58,343 nt of DNA from Verrucomicrobiales bacterium (GCA_016793885.1 JAEUHE010000092.1:1-58343); one strand, 5' to 3'; positions 1 to 9,431 are shown, counted from the stretch's first letter. Program-made: numbers and translations. The notes: generated from the letters alone by a model not told the origin.

Positions 1-95
1 TGTGAGAAAACCACGACTAACCCAGGGTAGGCGCTCCTGCGTCGCGCCAACCCTGGGCTTTGAGCCGGAATCCCTTTGGGATTCTAACATTTGGT
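1..95. repeat. Hairpin-rich intergenic repeat, cut by the window edge
   Basis: The stretch holds two inverted repeats: AACCCAGGGT at about 19-28 pairs with ACCCTGGG near 50-57, and AATCCC/GGGATT lies near 69-84. There is no open reading frame with coding character. The tandem small-hairpin layout resembles the dispersed repeats at 35335-35427 and 58215-58307, though the sequence differs. I infer an interspersed non-coding repeat; its left end lies outside the window. Confidence 0.45.
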
Positions 96-165
96 CGAAG
101 AACTTGTGGGTAATGCTTAGGTCGTGCCACCGCGGTCCATAGAGCTGCCCCGCACGCAGTGCCTT

Positions 166-255
166 CTAGCAGCGAACACCGCCTGCAGCAGGGCCGTTCC
201 TGTTTCCGAACCTCACCCCAGCCGAGGCCCTGGTGCAGACGGTGTTCGCTGCTAG
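166..255. repeat. Palindromic CTAGCAG element at the moaA stop codon
   Basis: A perfect 16-bp inverted repeat, CTAGCAGCGAACACCG at 166-181 and its complement at 240-255, bounds a 90-bp element; pairing continues to 27 bp with two mismatches. The right end supplies the TAG stop codon of moaA (252-254, minus strand). Two other elements with the same CTAGCAG/CTGCTAG ends lie at 25100-25191 and 25272-25371 and also begin at gene stop codons. It could fold into an mRNA 3' stem and act as a terminator or stabiliser; mobility is inferred. Confidence 0.7.
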
Positions 256-1307
256 CCGCCGATGCAGCTCATCGAACGGGGAGGCGAGATGAACTCCGGC
301 TCCCCAATATGGTGTCGGGCTTCCTTCTGCCAAACGACCTGAGTCAGATAGTCGGAAAGCTGCGCATCCGTTGCTCCGGATCGCATCCGATCGCGGATAT
401 CGTGTTCCTGAACGCTGAAAAGACAGGTTCGGATCTTGCCATCGGCCGTCAACCGTAGCCGATTGCAGTGGCCGCAAAACGGTTCACTCACCGGGGCGAT
501 GATGCCAATCTCTCCACGTCCATCGGAAAACCGCCATCGTTTAGAAGTCTCCGAACGATTCTCCGAGTCCACCGGCTCCAGTTGAAATCGCGCCTGAAGA
601 CGACGCAGGATCTCCTGGCCGCTCACCACCAGATCCTTCTGCCAGGCGCGCGCCGAGTCCAAAGGCATGAACTCAATGAAACGAAAGGAAAGATCCTCCG
701 CGCGACTAAACTCCGCCAGACGCTCGAGCTCCCCATCGTTCAGGTCGCGAATGATCACCGCGTTGACCTTCACCGGCGAGAGCCCCAGCTCCCGGGCAAG
801 CCGAATTCCAGCCAGCACCTCATCCAATTCATCCCGTCCGGTCATTTTCCGAAAGATGGCGGGATCCAGGGAGTCCAAGCTGAAGGTGATTCGCCGGAGT
901 CCAGCCTGACGCAACGCGGCTCCGCGAGAGCGAAAGCCCGACCCATTCGTCGTCATGGCCAGGTCTTCGATGCCCGGGATCTCGGCCAGCAAACCGACCA
1001 ACTTTTCCAACTCACGACGCAACAGCGGCTCTCCGCCGGTCAGGCGGATCTTGCGGATGCCCCGCCCCACAGCCAGTCGCACAAAACGAACGATTTCCTC
1101 AAAGGTAAGGAGGTGGGATCGAGGAGCCCAGGAATGCTGGATGGGGGTCGAGTTGGGGAGGTTGGCCCATCGGCCCCGGTAAAAATTCTGAGCCGCTTCG
1201 GTTTCTGGGAGGCAGTACAAACAACGGAAATTACAGCGATCCGTTACGCTAACCCGCAGGTCGCGCAGCACCCGTCCATGGGAGTCAATGAGCTGGTCCT
1301 CAGGCAC
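252..1307 (-). CDS. moaA: GTP 3',8-cyclase MoaA (molybdenum cofactor biosynthesis)
   Basis: Radical-SAM enzyme that converts GTP to 3',8-cyclo-GTP, the first step of molybdopterin synthesis. The N-terminal 4Fe-4S motif CNFRCLYC gives C25, C29 and C32 in a 351-residue protein. The C-terminal cluster motif FCGHCNRLRL followed by RTC gives C278, C281 and C295, and the chain ends in the expected Gly-Gly tail. I chose the GTG start at 1307, which follows the stop of the upstream coiled-coil gene by 10 bases; a longer frame to 1589 overlaps that gene and encodes an Arg/Pro-rich non-family extension. An insertion of about 20 residues after the first cluster (near residues 36-55) is longer than in common MoaA. 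The stop codon lies inside a palindromic element. No other moa genes are adjacent, but a MOSC gene lies at 24324. Confidence 0.93.
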   Translation of the reverse strand: MPEDQLIDSHGRVLRDLRVSVTDRCNFRCLYCLPETEAAQNFYRGRWANLPNSTPIQHSWAPRSHLLTFEEIVRFVRLAVGRGIRKIRLTGGEPLLRRELEKLVGLLAEIPGIEDLAMTTNGSGFRSRGAALRQAGLRRITFSLDSLDPAIFRKMTGRDELDEVLAGIRLARELGLSPVKVNAVIIRDLNDGELERLAEFSRAEDLSFRFIEFMPLDSARAWQKDLVVSGQEILRRLQARFQLEPVDSENRSETSKRWRFSDGRGEIGIIAPVSEPFCGHCNRLRLTADGKIRTCLFSVQEHDIRDRMRSGATDAQLSDYLTQVVWQKEARHHIGEPEFISPPRSMSCIGG

Positions 1308-1317
1308 TACACGGGCA

Positions 1318-2166
1318 TCACGGCTTGGGAGTGGCGGGCTTGGGAGCAGGGGCTGGGCTTGGCGTGCCTCCTGCGGGTGGCGGCAGAGCCGGGGCCGCAT
1401 TCGGACGCAAGGCACCAGGGGTCGTAATGGTGGCCGAACCGTCGGTTCGAAGCTCCGCCTGCAGCCCAAAGTTCGTGGCCGTCGCGGTCGGTTTCGCCGG
1501 CTTTGGAGTCTGCTGCAACAGCATCTGGCCGCCTTTCGCTTCGGAGAAACCAAAGATACCTTTCTTGATCCACTCAATTCGACGGGCAATAGATAACTCT
1601 TCCTTGAGTCGAGAGAGTTGTTTGCGCAGCTCGACGATATCGTTGAACTGCCGCTCCAACTCCGCCTTCTCCGCCTGCAGCCGCTTCAGTTCTTTCAACA
1701 AAAACTCACGGTCACCTTCTGAGGCCGCCAGTTTCTTCTCCGTGTCTGAAATCGCCTTCTCCAAGCCGCCAATGGCACCACGCAGATCATCGGATTGTTT
1801 CTCCAAGGTGGTATTCTCGTGCTCCAACTCGGCAATCTTGGAATCGCGCTTTTTCATCTCCGCTTGAAAAGCCTCCGCCGCAGCCTTGGCCTCGCTCTTG
1901 GCCTTCTCGAGGTCCGCCGAGGTTTTCACCAGATGATTGGACAGCCCGGAGAGTTCCAACGACGTCACGGTGAGATTCGTCTCCAGAAGCAGCGAGATCT
2001 TGTGCAGCTCATCCCGTTGCACGCTGGCTTTCACCAGGTCGTTGGACAACGCAAGGATCCGTTCTTGGTCCTTCTGTTGTGCCTCCAATGCACGTTTGTT
2101 CCGTACATAGAGTGCGCCTCCGAGCGCTAAACAGATAATCGTCAATACCGTTAATGCTGCCCTCAT
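1318..2166 (-). CDS. Membrane-anchored coiled-coil protein, function unknown
   Basis: I do not recognise a family. The 282-residue protein starts with one hydrophobic helix (about residues 2-20). A long heptad-rich coiled coil follows (about 25-190), rich in Glu, Lys and Leu, and the tail (about 215-282) is Pro/Ala/Thr-rich and low in complexity. The layout suggests an inner-membrane anchor holding a periplasmic or cytoplasmic coiled coil, as in envelope or division proteins, but this is inference. I chose the ATG at 2166 because it places the hydrophobic helix at the N-terminus; a start at 2217 would add 17 polar residues. It lies 10 bases upstream of moaA on the same strand, but no functional link is evident. 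Confidence 0.7.
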   Translation of the reverse strand: MRAALTVLTIICLALGGALYVRNKRALEAQQKDQERILALSNDLVKASVQRDELHKISLLLETNLTVTSLELSGLSNHLVKTSADLEKAKSEAKAAAEAFQAEMKKRDSKIAELEHENTTLEKQSDDLRGAIGGLEKAISDTEKKLAASEGDREFLLKELKRLQAEKAELERQFNDIVELRKQLSRLKEELSIARRIEWIKKGIFGFSEAKGGQMLLQQTPKPAKPTATATNFGLQAELRTDGSATITTPGALRPNAAPALPPPAGGTPSPAPAPKPATPKP

Positions 2167-2254
2167 AAGGTGTTCAGTCTGTCGGTGGCTTGGATTTTTG
2201 GCAAGTGTAACGACCACCGCTTGAATTACTGACGCAGAAGCTTAGATTTGATTC

Positions 2255-2944
2255 ATGGAACTACCCGACCAAGTGCCGGTAATGACCTTGCCCAGCGCCA
2301 CCCTGTTCCCTCAGGCACTGCTGCCGCTCTACATCTTTGAGCCCCGCTACCGCAAGATGCTGGCTGACTCCCTGCAGTCTCACCGCATGTTCTCAGTCGC
2401 TATGCAGGACCCCTCCCGCAGCCGGGAACGCCCCTGCACCATTGCTGGCCTTGGCTTGATTCGAGTGTCGGTCGACCACGCAGATGGCACTTCCCATCTC
2501 ATACTTCAAGGCTTAACACGAGTGCAACTCGTTGAGACTGTGCAGACTAAGCCTTACAGAATTGAATCCATAAAGCCCCTTCCCACCCCCCCAGCCGACA
2601 ATCTGGTCATCGATGCCCTTAAAGAAAAAGTTCTGGAATTGGTGCGCCGTCGAATGGAGGTCGGACCTGCCCCCTTCCCCTTCCCCGCTATTGAAAAGAC
2701 CAAGAAGGGCTCCAAAAAGTCCAAAGGCAAAGCCAACGGCGAAACAATCGAGGAGGTCGTACACTACCTCGAGGCCCTCCCGGGACCCGATCACGTCGCG
2801 GATTTGGTGTCCTGCGCCGTGCTCACCAGCCCCATGGCCCGCCAAACCATCCTTTCCACCCTGCCTCTGGAGGATCGGCTCAAGCACTTGGTGCACTTCC
2901 TCATGGCTGAAATCGAGGAATACGGAAAAGGCAAAAAGGACTAG
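2255..2944 (+). CDS. LON substrate-binding-domain protein (stand-alone)
   Basis: The 229-residue protein opens with the LON N-terminal domain pattern: VPVMTLPSATLFPQALLPLYIFEPRYRKM-like order, with the hallmark segment LPLYIFEPRYR at about 25-35. It then carries GLGLIRV and a QGLTRV strand. There is no AAA+ ATPase and no Ser-Lys protease part, so it is a stand-alone LON-domain protein. In other bacteria such proteins are thought to bind protein substrates, but their role is poorly defined. A Lys/Gly-rich linker (about 148-166) divides the beta part from the helical C-terminal part. It is divergent from the coiled-coil gene and 29 bases upstream of the HAD gene, probably co-transcribed with it. 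Confidence 0.87.
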   Translation: MELPDQVPVMTLPSATLFPQALLPLYIFEPRYRKMLADSLQSHRMFSVAMQDPSRSRERPCTIAGLGLIRVSVDHADGTSHLILQGLTRVQLVETVQTKPYRIESIKPLPTPPADNLVIDALKEKVLELVRRRMEVGPAPFPFPAIEKTKKGSKKSKGKANGETIEEVVHYLEALPGPDHVADLVSCAVLTSPMARQTILSTLPLEDRLKHLVHFLMAEIEEYGKGKKD

Positions 2945-2973
2945 GCGCCCCCTTAGCCCCCACTTAACCACCC

Positions 2974-3651
2974 ATGGTACACCTGGTTCTGTTTGATATC
3001 GACGGCACTCTGCTCCACACCGGAGGCGCCGGACGCAAGGCCTTCCGCCAAGCCTTCGCCACCGCCTTTGGGGTGCTCGATGCCACCGAAGGGATGGAAT
3101 TCGCCGGTCGGACCGACACCTCGCTCGTGCGAGAACTCTTCCAACGACACCAGGTCGAGCATACCCCCGAGAACGTCCACTACTTCTTTGATGTCTACTA
3201 CTTCTGGCTCGATCACATCCTGACCCAGAATCCCGGAAAGGCCTGCCCCTTCGTCTGGGAGTTCCTTCGCGACTTGCGAGCGCTTCCTCAACCGCCCGCC
3301 ATCGGCCTCCTCACCGGCAATGTGCGGTTGGGTGCCGAGATCAAACTACGTCACTTCCAACTCTGGCAGGAGTTCTCCACCGGGGGATTCGGCGATGATC
3401 ATGAGGATCGAAACCGAATCGCAGCGATCGCCCGCACTCGCGGAAGCGACCTTCTGGGGTTGCCATTGGAAGGGGAGCAGGTACTGGTGATCGGGGATAC
3501 CCCCATGGACATCCGCTGCGCGAAAGCGATCTCGGCGCGGTGCTTGGCGGTGGCCACCGGCACTTCCTCCGTGGCCGAACTCGAACGGCACGGTGCCACC
3601 TGGGCCGTCCCCAGCTTGGAACATATCCCCGCCGCCGCCACGTGCGGCTAA
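2974..3651 (+). CDS. HAD-superfamily hydrolase, phosphoglycolate phosphatase-like
   Basis: A 225-residue haloacid-dehalogenase phosphatase. Motif I is FDIDGTLLHTGG near the N-terminus (nucleophile Asp in DxDGT), motif II is LLTGN, and the acidic motif IV is VIGDTPMDIRCA. The helical cap between about residues 20 and 90 fits the Gph/PGP subfamily. The substrate cannot be read from sequence; phosphoglycolate or another small phosphate ester is plausible. Its stop codon overlaps the hflX stop on the other strand by four bases, so the two genes converge. It follows the LON-domain gene closely and is probably in the same transcript. Confidence 0.85.
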   Translation: MVHLVLFDIDGTLLHTGGAGRKAFRQAFATAFGVLDATEGMEFAGRTDTSLVRELFQRHQVEHTPENVHYFFDVYYFWLDHILTQNPGKACPFVWEFLRDLRALPQPPAIGLLTGNVRLGAEIKLRHFQLWQEFSTGGFGDDHEDRNRIAAIARTRGSDLLGLPLEGEQVLVIGDTPMDIRCAKAISARCLAVATGTSSVAELERHGATWAVPSLEHIPAAATCG

Positions 3652-4931
3652 AGCTCAGCGGTGACGAAGGGCTGAAACTCCGACCGATGGTGGGGTTGGA
3701 TGCGCACCTTGAGCAGCACTTCAGGACCCGTATAGTCGCACTCCACCACCTCCCCCACGGCATGCAAACGGGCAATCACCGCGGAGTTCTCCGGCGGTAC
3801 CTGCAGCTGCACGAACTGCCGAATGGGCTTCAGCGCTGTCCCCAACTCGGCCAGTAGCTGCGACACCCCTTCTCCCGTGCGAGCCGACACCGCCACCGAC
3901 TTCGGAAAGCGATCCACGAAGCTCTGAACCCGATCAGGCCGCTCCAGACGGTCTACCTTGTTAAAAACCATCAAGGTCGGTTGCTCCGCCGCGCCAATCT
4001 CGGCTAGCACCTGGTTCACCGCCAGAATTTGCTCCTCCGCGTTCGGATGGCTGACATCCACGACATGCAACAGCAGATCAGCCACCACGACCTCCTCCAA
4101 CGTGGCCTTGAACGCTTCCACCAAGCCGTGAGGAAGCTTGCGAATAAATCCCACCGTGTCGGTGAGCAACACGTTCTGGTTGGTCGGAAGCCGAAGCCTT
4201 CGAGTGGTCGGATCCAGGGTGGCAAACAGCTTGTCCTCGGCCAAGGTGCTGGCTCCGGTAAGCTGGTTCAGCAAGGTCGACTTACCGGCATTCGTATAGC
4301 CCACTATCGAAGCCAACGGCCACAACCTCCGCTGTCGACCCTCACGCTGGGTCGACCGATGCAGCTTGACCTCGTCAAGTTCCCGGTTGATCCGAGCAAT
4401 CCGGTCCTGCACCCGACGTCGATCCGTCTCCAGCTGGGTTTCGCCGTCACCCCGCATGCCGATGCCGCCTTTCTGCCGGGACAAATGCCCCCAGAAGCGG
4501 GTCAAACGGGGAAGCAAATGCTCGAGCTGCGCCAGCTCGATCTGCAGCTTGCCCTCACGCGTGCGCGCGCGCTGCGCGAAGATGTCCAAGATCAGGGAGG
4601 TCCGATCCAGCACCTTGCACTCGAAGATTCGTTCCAGGTTCCTGTTTTGCGCGGGCGAAAGCTCGTCATCGAAGATCACCGTGTCCACCTGATCTCCCTG
4701 ACAATTTCCGGCAAACTCCGCCGCCTTCCCACTGCCAATATAGGTAGCAGCCACCGGCGTCTCCATCTTCTGGGTGCCAGTGCCCACCACCTCCCCGCCT
4801 GCCGTCGACACCAATTCCTCTAGCTCAGCAAGGGAATCCTGTGTCTCCCAGAGAGACTTCGATTTCCACTCCACCCCGACCAGGAACACCCGTTCCGAGC
4901 GTCGATTTCCATTCGCTACTAATGCTTTCAA
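3648..4931 (-). CDS. hflX: GTPase HflX (ribosome rescue / splitting factor)
   Basis: A 427-residue HflX-family GTPase. The N-terminal HflX domain contains GSGKAAEF and the FDDELSPAQNRNLE segment. A helical linker with GEGETQLE-like GDGETQLETDRR follows. The G domain has Walker A GYTNAGKSTLLN, switch DTVGFIRKLPHGLVEAF and the NKVD motif as FNKVDR. The C-terminal domain is present. In other bacteria HflX binds the 50S subunit and splits stalled 70S ribosomes under stress. The start at 4931 gives the usual length. It converges on the HAD gene with a four-base overlap of stop codons. About 185 non-coding bases separate it from the permease stop at 5118. Confidence 0.95.
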   Translation of the reverse strand: MKALVANGNRRSERVFLVGVEWKSKSLWETQDSLAELEELVSTAGGEVVGTGTQKMETPVAATYIGSGKAAEFAGNCQGDQVDTVIFDDELSPAQNRNLERIFECKVLDRTSLILDIFAQRARTREGKLQIELAQLEHLLPRLTRFWGHLSRQKGGIGMRGDGETQLETDRRRVQDRIARINRELDEVKLHRSTQREGRQRRLWPLASIVGYTNAGKSTLLNQLTGASTLAEDKLFATLDPTTRRLRLPTNQNVLLTDTVGFIRKLPHGLVEAFKATLEEVVVADLLLHVVDVSHPNAEEQILAVNQVLAEIGAAEQPTLMVFNKVDRLERPDRVQSFVDRFPKSVAVSARTGEGVSQLLAELGTALKPIRQFVQLQVPPENSAVIARLHAVGEVVECDYTGPEVLLKVRIQPHHRSEFQPFVTAEL

Positions 4932-5117
4932 ATTGGTCTTACCTCCACAGAAACCTACGTCAGCGTCCGGGAGGGAGAGGGAATCTATCAGGTCTTGATG
5001 ATTTGGAAAGCCCGCAAAAGGGAATCAGCGGGTGCTCCTCGGCGACACCCCCTTTGAGGCGGTGATTCGCGTCGTGGCTGCCGCGCAGATCCTCACGACT
5101 TGACCGGTCAGGTTCTC

Positions 5118-8100
5118 CTACTCGGCACGCAGGTTGTCCAGGAGCCTGCCCCGAAGCGCCACCACCGAGGAGAGAAGTGTCGAGATCAGGCCTACCACGA
5201 ACACGCCGGACAGCAGTGCCAGCAGCAGCGGCACCGGCAGATCGTTGGTCGGCGAGAGAGCGACCGGCACCACGGCGAGCAAGGCCGCGCCCACGCCGAC
5301 GCCCAGCCCGGCGGTCAACAATCCCAAGTGCTCCCAAAACAAAAGCCCATAGATCATGCCCCGGCGAAATCCGAGCGCGCGAAAGAGCCCCAGCTCGGCC
5401 CGGCGTTCAAGGGCGTTACGCAACAACACCACCCCCAGACCAACGCTTCCGAGCAACAGGCCCAAACCACCCAACATCTGAAAGGTGTTTAGATACGTGT
5501 TCTGCACCCCGTTGAACTGGGCCAGCCGAACGACCGTCGGGGTCGCCTCCAGCCCCGCATCCTTCAGCCCACGGGACAGCTCCCCTGCCACGGAGGAAAT
5601 CTGGTTGGTCGGCGCATCGATCAGAAAATATTGGTAACCTCCCACGCTCGGAAAACGGCGGATAAACTCGCGTTCGTGGATCACCAGATTCCCTTGCAGA
5701 ATCGAGTTGGCCAAGCCCGCGACCAAGCGAATCTTGAAAGGCCGCCCCGCCTCGTCGGCCAGCGTCAAGGTGTCGCCCAACTTCTTGCCCAGCGCCCACT
5801 GAATCGAAGCCGCATCCCCGATCGCGGGGATCACCTCGCCTTCCCCGTCCCCATCAGCATAAGGAACAGGCGGGCTTTCCAGCAGCTTCCACCCATCCTC
5901 CGTTCGCAGCCCCGAGGCAGCGCCCGCGAAGGAAAAGGCGCTGCGATCAGCCAATCCGGCTGGCGTGACGCCGAGTATCCGGGGATTCTGGGCCCGGTTG
6001 AGATTCAAACAGCTGGCGTCATCACCCGCACGCAGCCGAAACGGAACCGCCGCCACAGTGCTCAGGGTCCGCTCGTCCAAGTTCAAAGCTTCACGGCCGG
6101 CCGAAGTATTTAAATCTTGAACGACCGGCAGCGTGCTCTCAGCAATCAGAGCAAAGCCCCCCGTCCCGGAGGATCGGCGGCCTGCATCAAAGTGGGCATC
6201 CAGCCGGTGAGCTCCGATCGAGACCACCAAAAAGCTGCCGCAGGCGAGCAAGGCACAGGTCGCCAGGCTGCGTGAACGTCGCCTGCCGACGCCCCGAACC
6301 AGGAGAGACCGAATGCTCAACCCCTCGGCCAGCGCGGGCGTTTCGCTCCACCGTCGCAGACACCATGACACCGCACCCAGGCCGGCAACCAGCGCCAGCG
6401 CCGACGCCCCAAAAAACAGCGGGGCATTAGCCGCCTCACGACGTGAAAGCGCCCACCCAACCATCCCCACGGCGCCGATCAATCCGAACGCCATCACCCA
6501 CGGCGACCATCCGCGTCCAGATCCCACCGTCCCCGGCGCCTCCTCCAGCCATACCCCAGCCGAGAGCAGCTCGCGGGCGGGCCTCCTACCCAGCTTCCGG
6601 AGCATCCAGAACAGAGTGAGCCCGCTGACCAGCAAGGACGCCACCAAACCCATGCACAGAGTCTGAGGCGTCAGGTGCAGCTTCAGATGCGAGGTGCCCA
6701 CCGCCCCTTGCCAGAGACTGCCCAACGCCCACAGCAAAGCCTCCGCATAAACCTTCCCACCCCACGCGCCCGCCAGCCCGGCCAACCCCGACAACGCCAA
6801 ACCCTCCGCCAAGTAAATCCGGCGAACTTGGTTGGGTGCAAATCCCAGCGCGAGATAGGTGCCGATCTCCTGCTGGCGCTGCTCGACTCCGAACTGAAAC
6901 AGCAGCGCCATTAAAATCAGGGCGGCAACGATCAGGAAGAAACTGAACCCAATGAACAGCCCGCCAAAATCTTGCGAGTCCGCCGCCGCCTGAAGCGCCT
7001 GCTCACGCACGGGCTCAAACCGAAGCCCGATCGTTTCCGGTGAGATGCGAGCGCGCAAGGAGGCTTCCAGAGCCTCCTGCGCAGCCGCCAAGGGCGCTGA
7101 GCCACTCGACACCGAATAGCGTATGGCCGTCAAAGATCCGAACCGGTTGGCCCACAGTTTCTGCCCTGCGCTCAGTCGAATGAACGCCTTCGGGGTGCCT
7201 CGGTGCTGCTTCCAGTACTCCTCATCCTTGTCACGAATCGGGTGCACCAGCTTAAACCCCGCATCCCAGTCGCGCGTGCTCTCGGCCTTCGAAAGCCCGG
7301 GAAACTCCGGCATCAAACTGCGATCCGCATAGCGCCCCTGCATCGAAACGATCGAGCGCACCCGGAAACGATTGGTCCTCTCCACCAAGGCGGTGCCGGT
7401 ATCCAAAAGATAATAGGAAAGGTCCAGGGCATCACCCGGCTTCAGCTGGAGATCTTCCGCCAGCCACTGATTCACCACCACCTCGTCGTCGGCCAGGTTC
7501 TCCGGCACCCACGGCGCCTCGACCGCCGCCACCATGGAATAAGGAGCGGCCAAGTCTCCATGTCGAAGTTCGTTCACCAAGTACGTGAGAACCCCCTGCC
7601 CACCGCCCTCCAGCGCGGCGCGCGCGAGGGAGTCAGAGAGAAAGATCCGACGGCTGATCAGCTCGCGGCTGCTCGGATCGCCCGGCACATCGCGCAACGT
7701 GAGCTCCGCATCGGCCAGCGTCCACAGGTTCGACAAAGCGCCCGCCAGCAAGGCTCCCTGAATCGTCGCCGGAGCCAAGGTCCGATTGCCCTCCGGTCCG
7801 GTGCCGGCTCCCCGTGCGAAGAGGGCCGAGACCCACAGCCGCACCCGCTGCCAGAAGGATGCCTCAGTCCGGGTCACGAAGGGCGGCATCAAGGTGAGGT
7901 TGGCCAAACCTGCCACCCCCGCCAATTCATCCAATTCCTCCAGGCGAAAAAATGCGTTCAACGGGGGAGTCTGGCTGGACCGCAATGACAGATTCCCCCC
8001 CTCCGTCCCCGTCAACACGGAGTGCACTCGAACCCGGAGCGCGATGCTCTGATCCTCTCGGGGAGTGATCACTGCATCGCGCGACAACGCGCTGGGCTTG

Positions 8101-8681
8101 TGCAGGCGGAAAACCAGTTCATCCCCGGGCTTGGCCTGCAACTGAGCAGCCAGTGCCTCGTTCAAGATCACTGTCCCGGGCGGAGGATCAACTCGCATCT
8201 GCCACGCCATCTCCGCCGCGGGATCCAACTCAGCTTCCCGCCCCCCCCCAGCGCTAGCGCTTCCCGGAAAACGAAACAAAGAGCCGGTGGGCACGCCGTA
8301 GACGTTTACTCGATTGGCCCGCTGAGACTGGTCTTGGCGAGCCGCGGTGCCCGGAAGATGCAGCAGCGTCGCCGGCGCGGCGGTGAGTTCGTAACGACTC
8401 GGATCGAGATCCGGACGCGTCGCCAGATGCCCCGCCAAAGTGTGCTGCGGCTCAAACGAGCTGAAGAGAATGGAACGATAGAACCGGTCGCCGGAGCTCA
8501 CTGCAAAATGATGCCCCAGCAGCCTCTCCATCCCCAAATCACGCAGACTCCCCCGAACCGAATCGCCCACCACCAAAGCTCCAATCAAAATCGCGCTGCC
8601 CAGGGTCGCCCCCAAAAACACTCCCACATGGGCGCGCCAATGATGGGCCAAGCTGCGCAGAATCAGTCGAAACCAGCTCAT
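5118..8681 (-). CDS. ABC transporter permease, MacB/FtsX type with two FtsX domains
   Basis: A 1187-residue inner-membrane permease. After an N-terminal helix (AHVGVFLGATLGSAILIGAL) comes a large periplasmic region of MacB_PCD type. The first FtsX core (about 595-730) contains FFLIVAALILMALLF and the EIGTYLALGF signature. A second periplasmic part and a C-terminal FtsX core follow, with ELGLFRALGFRRGMIY and several membrane helices. The duplicated FtsX layout matches the large DUF214-like permeases that work with one LolD/MacB-type ATPase, usually on lipoproteins, peptides or envelope components. The ATG at 8681 lies four bases from the stop of the ATPase gene (8685-8683), so translation is likely coupled. 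An upstream ATG at 8690 is possible. The substrate cannot be inferred. Confidence 0.9.
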   Translation of the reverse strand: MSWFRLILRSLAHHWRAHVGVFLGATLGSAILIGALVVGDSVRGSLRDLGMERLLGHHFAVSSGDRFYRSILFSSFEPQHTLAGHLATRPDLDPSRYELTAAPATLLHLPGTAARQDQSQRANRVNVYGVPTGSLFRFPGSASAGGGREAELDPAAEMAWQMRVDPPPGTVILNEALAAQLQAKPGDELVFRLHKPSALSRDAVITPREDQSIALRVRVHSVLTGTEGGNLSLRSSQTPPLNAFFRLEELDELAGVAGLANLTLMPPFVTRTEASFWQRVRLWVSALFARGAGTGPEGNRTLAPATIQGALLAGALSNLWTLADAELTLRDVPGDPSSRELISRRIFLSDSLARAALEGGGQGVLTYLVNELRHGDLAAPYSMVAAVEAPWVPENLADDEVVVNQWLAEDLQLKPGDALDLSYYLLDTGTALVERTNRFRVRSIVSMQGRYADRSLMPEFPGLSKAESTRDWDAGFKLVHPIRDKDEEYWKQHRGTPKAFIRLSAGQKLWANRFGSLTAIRYSVSSGSAPLAAAQEALEASLRARISPETIGLRFEPVREQALQAAADSQDFGGLFIGFSFFLIVAALILMALLFQFGVEQRQQEIGTYLALGFAPNQVRRIYLAEGLALSGLAGLAGAWGGKVYAEALLWALGSLWQGAVGTSHLKLHLTPQTLCMGLVASLLVSGLTLFWMLRKLGRRPARELLSAGVWLEEAPGTVGSGRGWSPWVMAFGLIGAVGMVGWALSRREAANAPLFFGASALALVAGLGAVSWCLRRWSETPALAEGLSIRSLLVRGVGRRRSRSLATCALLACGSFLVVSIGAHRLDAHFDAGRRSSGTGGFALIAESTLPVVQDLNTSAGREALNLDERTLSTVAAVPFRLRAGDDASCLNLNRAQNPRILGVTPAGLADRSAFSFAGAASGLRTEDGWKLLESPPVPYADGDGEGEVIPAIGDAASIQWALGKKLGDTLTLADEAGRPFKIRLVAGLANSILQGNLVIHEREFIRRFPSVGGYQYFLIDAPTNQISSVAGELSRGLKDAGLEATPTVVRLAQFNGVQNTYLNTFQMLGGLGLLLGSVGLGVVLLRNALERRAELGLFRALGFRRGMIYGLLFWEHLGLLTAGLGVGVGAALLAVVPVALSPTNDLPVPLLLALLSGVFVVGLISTLLSSVVALRGRLLDNLRAE

Positions 8682-8682
8682 G

Positions 8683-9387
8683 TCATGCATTCGCATTCGC
8701 CAGGCTCTGCAAGCGGCCATCGCGAAGTTCCAGCACGCGCCCCATGGAGCGGGCCAAGTCAAGCGCATGAGTGACGACCACCAAAGTGATCTTCTCCTCC
8801 AAGTTCAGCTCGACCAAAAGTTTTCCCAACTCGGCGGCGGCAACGCGATCCAAGGCTCCCGTGGGTTCGTCGGCCAGCAGGACGCTGGGCTCGTTCACCA
8901 GCGCGCGCACCACCGCCGCCCGCTGGCGTTCACCGCCCGAGAGCTGACCCGGCCGATGCGACAGCCGATCCGCCAACCCGACCCGCTTCAGCAAGTGTCG
9001 AGCCCGCTCCATGGCCGCGGGCGGGGCGGAGCGATGCTCCGCCAGCGTCGGAATCAGTACATTCTCCCAAACCGTGCAATGCGGCAGAAGATGATGAGAT
9101 TGAAAAACAAACCCGATGCTCCGATTGCGAAACACCGCCAGAGCCCGCTCATCGAGAGTCGTCAGGTCCTGGCCCTCGAACAACACCTGCCCTTGATCCG
9201 GTCGATCCAGGGTTCCCAACAGATTGAGCACCGTGCTCTTGCCGGAGCCCGAGGGACCCACGATCGCCACACTCTCGCCGCGCTCAATCGTGACCTCCAC
9301 GCCGCGCAGGATGGAAAGGGAAGGACCTCCAACTCCGGAGGCGAACGACCGATGCACCGCAACCAGCTTCAGCAGTGGGGTGGACAT
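8683..9387 (-). CDS. ABC transporter ATP-binding protein, LolD/MacB type
   Basis: A 234-residue ATPase with Walker A GPSGSGKST (residues 44-52), Q-loop VFQSHHLLP, ABC signature LSGGERQRAAVVRAL, Walker B VLLADEPTGALD and switch His in VVVTHALD. These sequences are typical of the o228/MacB/LolD group that drives FtsX-type permeases. It directly precedes and overlaps the large permease gene, so the two form one transporter. I chose the ATG at 9387, where the conserved MSTPLLKL start lies. A GTG at 9435 would overlap the upstream PEP-CTERM stop as GTGA and add 16 residues; translational coupling makes that alternative worth keeping. Confidence 0.92.
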   Translation of the reverse strand: MSTPLLKLVAVHRSFASGVGGPSLSILRGVEVTIERGESVAIVGPSGSGKSTVLNLLGTLDRPDQGQVLFEGQDLTTLDERALAVFRNRSIGFVFQSHHLLPHCTVWENVLIPTLAEHRSAPPAAMERARHLLKRVGLADRLSHRPGQLSGGERQRAAVVRALVNEPSVLLADEPTGALDRVAAAELGKLLVELNLEEKITLVVVTHALDLARSMGRVLELRDGRLQSLANANA

Positions 9388-9431
9388 GGAAAAATCTACA
9401 ATGGTATGCGGCGATGCCCACCGGACATCGC

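Noticed and set aside
468..1427. A 319-residue open frame on the plus strand across moaA
   Set aside because: It is the antisense of moaA, which has all catalytic motifs. The translation is low-complexity and matches no family.
5029..5103. A 24-codon frame ending in FEAVIRVVAAAQILTT
   Set aside because: It looks faintly like the end of an ExbD/TolR-type protein, but it is too short, has no upstream part and no ribosome-binding site. It could be a remnant; evidence is too weak.
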